Origin: Bacteroides sp. | GTDB taxonomy: Bacteria; Bacteroidota; Bacteroidia; Bacteroidales; Muribaculaceae | Length of the DNA: 59,567 nucleotides | Direction of reading: 5' to 3' | Assembly: GCA_014802105.1 (NCBI GenBank) | Contig: JAAVCX010000034.1 | Span: forward strand, 1-59,567 | Part shown: positions 55,101-59,567 of the stretch, in pieces | How positions within the stretch are numbered: position 1 is the stretch's first letter | Layout: each line of letters opens with the position of its first letter | Translations under genes and position numbers: made by a program | Notes under the pieces: model-generated | The model's input: the letters and a program-made list of their open reading frames with translations, nothing else | What the model was told of the DNA's origin: nothing | The model's database searches: none

Positions 55101-55658
55101 TTATTTGGCGCTTGCTGACTTACCAGACTTGCGGCGTATAACTTCGCCCACAAACTTGATACCTTTACCCTTGTAGGGCTCGGGCTTGCGGAGTGAACGA
55201 ATCTTTGCACATACCTGACCGAGGAGCTGCTTGTCGTCGCTCTCGAGAATGATGAGAGGATTTTTGTTACGCTCGGTCTTAGCTTCAACCTTAACTTCGG
55301 GGGGAAGCTTTATGTAAATGGCGTGAGAGAATCCGAGCGAGAGTTCGAGCACCTGACCATTGGAAGCAGCACGGTAACCTACACCGACGAGCTCCATTTC
55401 CTTGCGATAGCCGGTGGAGACACCTACTACCATATTGTGGATAAGGGCGCGATAGAGACCGTGCTGAGCGCGGTGCTCACGGTCGTCGCTGGGACGGGTG
55501 ACGGCTACGTGGCCGTCCTCTACGCTGACTTTGAGGTCGGGATTGACCTTCTGAGTGAGGGTGCCTTTGGGGCCCTTAACGGTAACTACGTTGTCGGCGT
55601 CGACGGTTACGGTGACACCGGCGGGAATCTCAATGGGAGCTTTACCTATTCTTGACAT
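55101..55658 (-). CDS. rplF: Ribosomal protein L6
   Basis: 185 residues, two similar domains; starts [20 protein letters not shown] and has the C-terminal signature [20 protein letters not shown]. 23 nt after rpsH. Confidence 0.98.
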   Translation of the reverse strand: MSRIGKAPIEIPAGVTVTVDADNVVTVKGPKGTLTQKVNPDLKVSVEDGHVAVTRPSDDREHRAQHGLYRALIHNMVVGVSTGYRKEMELVGVGYRAASNGQVLELSLGFSHAIYIKLPPEVKVEAKTERNKNPLIILESDDKQLLGQVCAKIRSLRKPEPYKGKGIKFVGEVIRRKSGKSASAK

Positions 55659-55681
55659 AATATTATTTCCTCCTATTTAGA

Positions 55682-56080
55682 TTAATAAACGTAGCAAAGG
55701 ACTTCGCCACCGATCTTGAGGTCACGAGCCTTCTTATTGGTCATTACACCACGCGAGGTGGAAAGGATGGCGATACCGAGGCCATTGAGGACGCGGGGCA
55801 TGTCCTTATAGCCAGTGTAGCGGCGCAGACCGGGACGGGATACGCGCTGGAGGCTCTTGATGGCATTCACCTTGTCGATGGGGTCATACTTGAGGGCGAT
55901 CTTGATGATGCCGGCGGGGTTTTCGCCTTCCTCAAACTTGTAGTTGAGGATGTAGCCTTGGTCGAAGAGGATCTTGGTGATCTCCTTCTTCAAGTTTGAG
56001 GCGGGGATCTCGACCACACGGTGGTTGGCCTTGATCGCGTTCCTCAATCTTGTCAGATAATCTGCGATAGGATCAGTCAT
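55682..56080 (-). CDS. rpsH: Ribosomal protein S8
   Basis: 132 residues, ending with the rRNA-binding signature STSRGVMTNKKARDLKIGGE. It binds the central domain of 16S rRNA early in assembly. In E. coli it represses the spc operon by binding its mRNA. Here a 271-nt untranslated insertion precedes it. Confidence 0.98.
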   Translation of the reverse strand: MTDPIADYLTRLRNAIKANHRVVEIPASNLKKEITKILFDQGYILNYKFEEGENPAGIIKIALKYDPIDKVNAIKSLQRVSRPGLRRYTGYKDMPRVLNGLGIAILSTSRGVMTNKKARDLKIGGEVLCYVY

Positions 56081-56351
56081 TTGAAAATTTGTTTAAATTG
56101 ATTGGGGAGTATCCCAACAATATTTAATACTCACTGTGATTTCTCGTGGGAGTTTTGGTGGTTGAGGAGGGAGTGCCTCCGGTTGATGTCGAGCGGCCGC
56201 AACGGCGAGACGGCGAGGATAGACTCCCGAGGGGGAGTCGGCCGGTCGCAAGCTGCTTAGAGGTAACGAGTCTCGGGCCGTCGAACATCGGTCGGATAGC
56301 TGGCGTCAGAGCCTGAGGTCTGACAGGTCTCCGGAGAGTGCACTCCGAAGC
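56081..56351 (-). promoter_or_regulatory. Candidate S8-binding leader RNA between rpsN and rpsH
   Basis: A 271-nt non-coding insertion in an operon otherwise packed with spacers of 30 nt or less. On the minus strand there is a perfect hairpin GACTCCCCCTCGGGAGTC (about 56222-56239), a GAGTAT/ATACTC hairpin near rpsH (56107-56132), and CGGAGTGCACTCTCCG next to rpsN. There is no good -7 box or frame. Likely an autoregulatory site; that is inference. Confidence 0.5.
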
Positions 56352-56663
56352 TTACCAGGAGGCTTTCTTTACGCCGGGGATGAGGCCTGCGGATGCCATC
56401 TCGCGGAACTGTATACGGCTGATGCCGAACTGGCGGATGTAACCTTTGGGACGGCCTGTGATGGAGCAGCGATTGTGGAGGCGGATAGGATTGCTGTTCT
56501 TGGGGAGCGACTGGAGTTTCTGTGCAGCCTCGTAGGCTTCGGCACGATTCTCCTCGTCGACACCTGAATTAACAATCTTCTTGAGCTCGGCACGCTTCTG
56601 GGCGTACTTGGCAGCAAGACGGGCGCGCTTCACTTCGCGGGCTTTCATTGATTCTTTAGCCAT
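56352..56663 (-). CDS. rpsN: Ribosomal protein S14 (zinc-free form)
   Basis: 103 residues, the long form without the CxxC zinc knuckles (only the Cys in [14 protein letters not shown] remains). The family signature is [20 protein letters not shown]. Start [16 protein letters not shown]. 9 nt after rplE. Confidence 0.97.
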   Translation of the reverse strand: MAKESMKAREVKRARLAAKYAQKRAELKKIVNSGVDEENRAEAYEAAQKLQSLPKNSNPIRLHNRCSITGRPKGYIRQFGISRIQFREMASAGLIPGVKKASW

Positions 56664-56672
56664 GGGAAATGC

Positions 56673-57224
56673 TTAGTTTTTAGCGTTCTTGAAAGGGAGA
56701 CCAAATTCCTTGAGCAGAGCGTAGCCTTCCTCGTCGGTGTTGGCCGAAGTAACGAAGGTGATGTTCATACCCATGAGTTTGTTGATGGCGTCGATGTTGA
56801 TCTCGGGGAAGATGATCTGCTCGGTGATACCGAGGGTGTAGTTACCACGTCCGTCGAGCTTGCTCTCGATGCCTTTGAAGTCGCGGATACGGGGGAGGGC
56901 AACGCGAACGAGACGCTCCAGAAACTCGTACATCTTCTCGCGACGAAGAGTCACGCGTACTCCGATAGGCATTTTCTTACGGAGCTTGAAGTTGGAAATG
57001 TCCTTACGCGAGAGAGTAGGAACGGCTTTCTGGCCGGTGATGGCTGTGAGCTCGTTGATAGCGGTCTCGATAAGTTTCTTATCCTGAGTAGCTGCACCGA
57101 GGCCCTGGTTGATGACGATTTTCTCAAGCTTGGGAACCTGCATGGGGGTGGTGTAGCTGAACTTTTCGGTGAGGGCAGGAACGATACGCTCCTGGTAGTC
57201 CTTCTTGACAGTCTGGTTGCTCAT
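56673..57224 (-). CDS. rplE: Ribosomal protein L5
   Basis: 183 residues; binds 5S rRNA. Signature segments are [20 protein letters not shown]-like and [20 protein letters not shown]. Its first codon overlaps the last base of the rplX stop (57224), so translation is coupled. Confidence 0.98.
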   Translation of the reverse strand: MSNQTVKKDYQERIVPALTEKFSYTTPMQVPKLEKIVINQGLGAATQDKKLIETAINELTAITGQKAVPTLSRKDISNFKLRKKMPIGVRVTLRREKMYEFLERLVRVALPRIRDFKGIESKLDGRGNYTLGITEQIIFPEINIDAINKLMGMNITFVTSANTDEEGYALLKEFGLPFKNAKN

Positions 57225-57541
57225 TACTTAATTTCCTCTCCTGATTTTTTAGAAATTCGGATTGCTTTGCCATTCTCGCGGCGGATGCTGATGCGAGTGG
57301 GCTTTCCCGACTTGGGGTCGATCAAGGCGATATTGGAGATAGCGATGGGGGCCTCCATCTTGATGAGACCGCCCTGGGGGTGCTGAGCGTTGGGCTTGGT
57401 TGCTTTGGTAACCATGTTTACACCTTCCACGATAGCCTTCTGTTTCTGCACGAGGACTTTGAGGACACGGCCCTGTTTGCCGCGATCTTCGCCTGCGAGA
57501 ACGTAGACAATGTCGCCCTTTTTGATGTGTAACTTATGCAT
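57224..57541 (-). CDS. rplX: Ribosomal protein L24
   Basis: 105 residues; KOW motif in [20 protein letters not shown]. Initiates assembly of the large subunit. The start [10 protein letters not shown] is 30 nt after rplN. Confidence 0.97.
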   Translation of the reverse strand: MHKLHIKKGDIVYVLAGEDRGKQGRVLKVLVQKQKAIVEGVNMVTKATKPNAQHPQGGLIKMEAPIAISNIALIDPKSGKPTRISIRRENGKAIRISKKSGEEIK

Positions 57542-57571
57542 TACTTGGGGATGTTATAGACGTGAATAAAT

Positions 57572-57940
57572 TTAAAGGACTTCGGGAGCGAGGGAAACGA
57601 TCTTCATCTGGTTGGCGGCGCGGAGCTCACGGGCAACGGGGCCGAAGATACGGGTTCCGCGAAGCTCGCCGGCGTTGTTGAGAAGAACGCAGGCATTGTC
57701 GTCGAAGCGGATGTAAGAACCGTCGGGACGGCGGATCTCCTTTTTGGTACGAACGACAACAGCCTTGCTGACGGTGCCTTTCTTAACGTCGGAAGAGGGA
57801 ATGACACTCTTGACGGATACCACGATGATGTCGCCTACAGAAGCGTAGCGACGGCCGGTTCCACCCAGGACATGGATGCAGAGTGCTTCCTTAGCACCGC
57901 TGTTGTCGGCCACTGTTAAACGGCTTTCGGTCTGTATCAT
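57572..57940 (-). CDS. rplN: Ribosomal protein L14
   Basis: 122 residues, starting [20 protein letters not shown], the almost invariant L14 opening; C-terminal [20 protein letters not shown]. 4 nt after rpsQ. Confidence 0.98.
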   Translation of the reverse strand: MIQTESRLTVADNSGAKEALCIHVLGGTGRRYASVGDIIVVSVKSVIPSSDVKKGTVSKAVVVRTKKEIRRPDGSYIRFDDNACVLLNNAGELRGTRIFGPVARELRAANQMKIVSLAPEVL

Positions 57941-57944
57941 TTTG

Positions 57945-58202
57945 TTACTTCACTTTTTCGATGATTTCTACAAGGCGCCAGCGCTTGGTCTTCGAGAGGG
58001 GACGGGTCTCCATGAGGCGGACAGTGTCGCCGACAGAGCACTCGTTATTCTCGTCGTGGGCGTGATATTTCTTTGTCTTGTTGACAAACTTACCGTAGAT
58101 GGGATGTTTCTCCTTCCACTTCACCATTACGGTGATGGTCTTGTCGCCTTTGTTGGAGGAGACAACCCCGATACGTTCTTTTCTTAAATTTCTCTTTTCC
58201 AT
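57945..58202 (-). CDS. rpsQ: Ribosomal protein S17
   Basis: 85 residues, OB-fold; motif [20 protein letters not shown] and [20 protein letters not shown] are typical. 19 nt after rpmC. Confidence 0.97.
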   Translation of the reverse strand: MEKRNLRKERIGVVSSNKGDKTITVMVKWKEKHPIYGKFVNKTKKYHAHDENNECSVGDTVRLMETRPLSKTKRWRLVEIIEKVK

Positions 58203-58221
58203 ATAGGTGAGGGATGGGGGA

Positions 58222-58419
58222 TTACTTATTGTTGAGCTGGCGTGAACGGAGCTCAGTCTTCACGCGAGCGATCTCCTTGCGGGCAGCGGTGATCTTGGCA
58301 GGGCTGTCGAGGGGGGAGATGGCGTGGTTGATCTTGAGCTGAGCGTAGTCCTTCTCCATTTCAGCGAGTCGGTCGCGAAGGTCTTTGTCAGACACTTCTG
58401 TGTAGGTCTCTTTCTTCAT
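58222..58419 (-). CDS. rpmC: Ribosomal protein L29
   Basis: 65 residues, two helices; [20 protein letters not shown] is the family signature. Short spacers of 6 nt (rplP) and 19 nt (rpsQ). Confidence 0.95.
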   Translation of the reverse strand: MKKETYTEVSDKDLRDRLAEMEKDYAQLKINHAISPLDSPAKITAARKEIARVKTELRSRQLNNK

Positions 58420-58425
58420 GACTGA

Positions 58426-58857
58426 TTACACATTTTGGGTTGGATCATAGTCGCGGCGAACGACAAACTTAGTGGTGACGGGGAGCTTCTGAGCGGCGAG
58501 GCGGAGAGCTTCCTTGGCTACTTCGAAGGGTACACCCTCGACCTCGAGGATCACGCGACCGGGAGTCACGGGAGCAACGAATCCTTCGGGAGCACCTTTA
58601 CCTTTACCCATTCGGACCTCGGCAGGCTTCTTGGTGATAGGCTTGTCGGGGAAGATGCGTATCCAGATCTGACCCTGACGCTGCATGTAACGTGTCACAG
58701 CGATACGGGCGGCCTCAATCTGACGTCCGGTTATCCATTTTGACTCGAGGGTCTTTATGCCGAACGAACCGAAGGCCAACTGGTTGCCACGCTGAGCGAT
58801 GCCTTTCATGCGGCCTTTCTGCGCGCGGCGGAATTTGGTTTTCTTAGGTTGTAACAT
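58426..58857 (-). CDS. rplP: Ribosomal protein L16
   Basis: 143 residues; [20 protein letters not shown] and the [20 protein letters not shown] segment are characteristic. Binds at the A/P-site region of the large subunit. 24 nt after rpsC. Confidence 0.98.
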   Translation of the reverse strand: MLQPKKTKFRRAQKGRMKGIAQRGNQLAFGSFGIKTLESKWITGRQIEAARIAVTRYMQRQGQIWIRIFPDKPITKKPAEVRMGKGKGAPEGFVAPVTPGRVILEVEGVPFEVAKEALRLAAQKLPVTTKFVVRRDYDPTQNV

Positions 58858-58881
58858 TGTAGTGTTGACTCAATTGAGGGT

Positions 58882-59567
58882 TTAACGGTTGTTTTTGGGT
58901 TTACGGAACCCACCGCGACGGGGAGCACGGTCGTTACCGGCAGCGCGTGAGTCTTTCTGGGGGGTGGTGTACTGGGGAGCGAGATCACGCTTTCCGTAAA
59001 CTTCACCGCGGCAGATCCATACTTTCACACCGATCACACCTACCTTGGTGTGGGCTTCTACGAGAGCGTAGTCGATGTCGGCGCGAAGAGTGTGGAGAGG
59101 AGTACGACCTTCCTTGAACATCTCTGAACGAGCCATTTCAGCGCCGTTGAGACGGCCGGCGATCTGGATCTTGATACCCTCGGCACCTGAACGCATGGTT
59201 GCGGCGATGGCCATCTTGACAGCACGACGGTAGGCTACCTTACCCTCGATCTGACGGGCGATATTGGCAGCTACGATCTGAGCGTCGAGCTCGGGGCGTT
59301 TTACTTCATAGATGTTGATCTGTACATCCTTGTCGGTGATCTTCTTGAGCTCTTCCTTCAGCTTGTCCACTTCCTGACCACCCTTGCCGATGATGAGGCC
59401 GGGGCGAGAGGTGCACACGGTGATGGTGATGAGCTTCATGGTGCGCTCGATGATGATGCGCGAAACGCTTGACTTGGCGAGACGGACGTTAAGATACTTG
59501 CGGAGTTTGGAGTCCTCGAGCAGAGTATCGCCGTATTTCTTACCGCCATACCAGTTAGAGTCCCATC
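58882..59567 (-). CDS. rpsC: Ribosomal protein S3, 5' end cut by window edge
   Basis: The reading frame continues to the right edge through [20 protein letters not shown], so the internal ATG at 59439 is not the start. The KH domain loop [20 protein letters not shown] is intact, and a basic C-terminal tail ([20 protein letters not shown]) extends it. About 228 residues are visible; the first ~15 are missing. It is part of the S10 operon that continues off the window. Confidence 0.97.
   Translation of the reverse strand, partial: WDSNWYGGKKYGDTLLEDSKLRKYLNVRLAKSSVSRIIIERTMKLITITVCTSRPGLIIGKGGQEVDKLKEELKKITDKDVQINIYEVKRPELDAQIVAANIARQIEGKVAYRRAVKMAIAATMRSGAEGIKIQIAGRLNGAEMARSEMFKEGRTPLHTLRADIDYALVEAHTKVGVIGVKVWICRGEVYGKRDLAPQYTTPQKDSRAAGNDRAPRRGGFRKPKNNR

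Noticed and set aside
58882-59439. rpsC starting at the internal ATG (59439)
   Set aside because: The frame stays open to the right edge and the upstream translation matches the S3 N-terminal region, so the gene is merely cut by the window.

Overview
This window is a piece of a Bacteroidales chromosome, most likely from a gut Muribaculaceae-like lineage. The order call is firm; the family is inference from moderately high GC, gene content and gene order. Supporting signs are promoters of the Bacteroidota type (TTTG, about 20 nt, TAnnTTTG), a SecG-LptE-TPR block, a GH28/GH43/GH95 glycanase set, a serine-type sulfatase beside its maturase, an exported bile-salt-hydrolase-type enzyme and an RNF-type electron transport cluster. 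I saw no insertion sequence, prophage, CRISPR array or SusC/SusD pair.

Layout. At 1-1.4 kb (minus) lies tRNA-Thr(TGT), Tyr(GTA), Gly(TCC), Thr(GGT), then tuf, which runs off the left edge. From 1.7 to 14.1 kb (plus) is housekeeping: aspS, a Nif3-like protein, a zinc-ribbon coiled-coil protein, a SlyD-like FKBP, efp, a uracil-DNA-glycosylase-like protein, rnfDGEA (without rnfB or rnfC beside it), an LptE-like lipoprotein, a TPR-like protein, secG and an MsbA-like exporter. From 14.2 to 20.4 kb (minus) are a U32 hydroxylation protein, an aminotransferase, a GlmU-like protein and a patatin/beta-barrel protein. At 20.7-21.35 kb is an MNT/HEPN toxin-antitoxin pair between two copies of a 21-bp direct repeat. 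It is followed by a 1009-residue TPR protein with an outer-membrane barrel partner, a Xer recombinase and a ribosome hibernation factor.

The glycan region is 27.6-46.9 kb: a GH95 fucosidase-type enzyme, ychF, an unknown protein, a GH43 enzyme, a choloylglycine-hydrolase-family enzyme, a four-gene minus-strand operon (GH28, sulfatase, anaerobic sulfatase maturase, GH28), an OmpA-family porin, transketolase and a FucP-like sugar permease. GH95 could release fucose that the FucP-like permease imports. The sulfatase depends on the maturase encoded 14 nt after it.

From 47 kb to the right edge (minus) is the S10-spc-alpha ribosomal supercluster, from rpsC (cut by the edge) to rplQ, including secY, map, infA, rpmJ and rpoA. 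Two non-coding insertions of about 260-270 nt interrupt it, one directly before rpsH (S8) and one directly before rpsD (S4). Both proteins bind rRNA directly and regulate their own operons in other bacteria, so these are the best candidates here for undescribed regulatory RNAs. A third candidate RNA is the orphan transcription unit near 35.1-35.4 kb, which has a consensus promoter and a terminator hairpin but no real gene.
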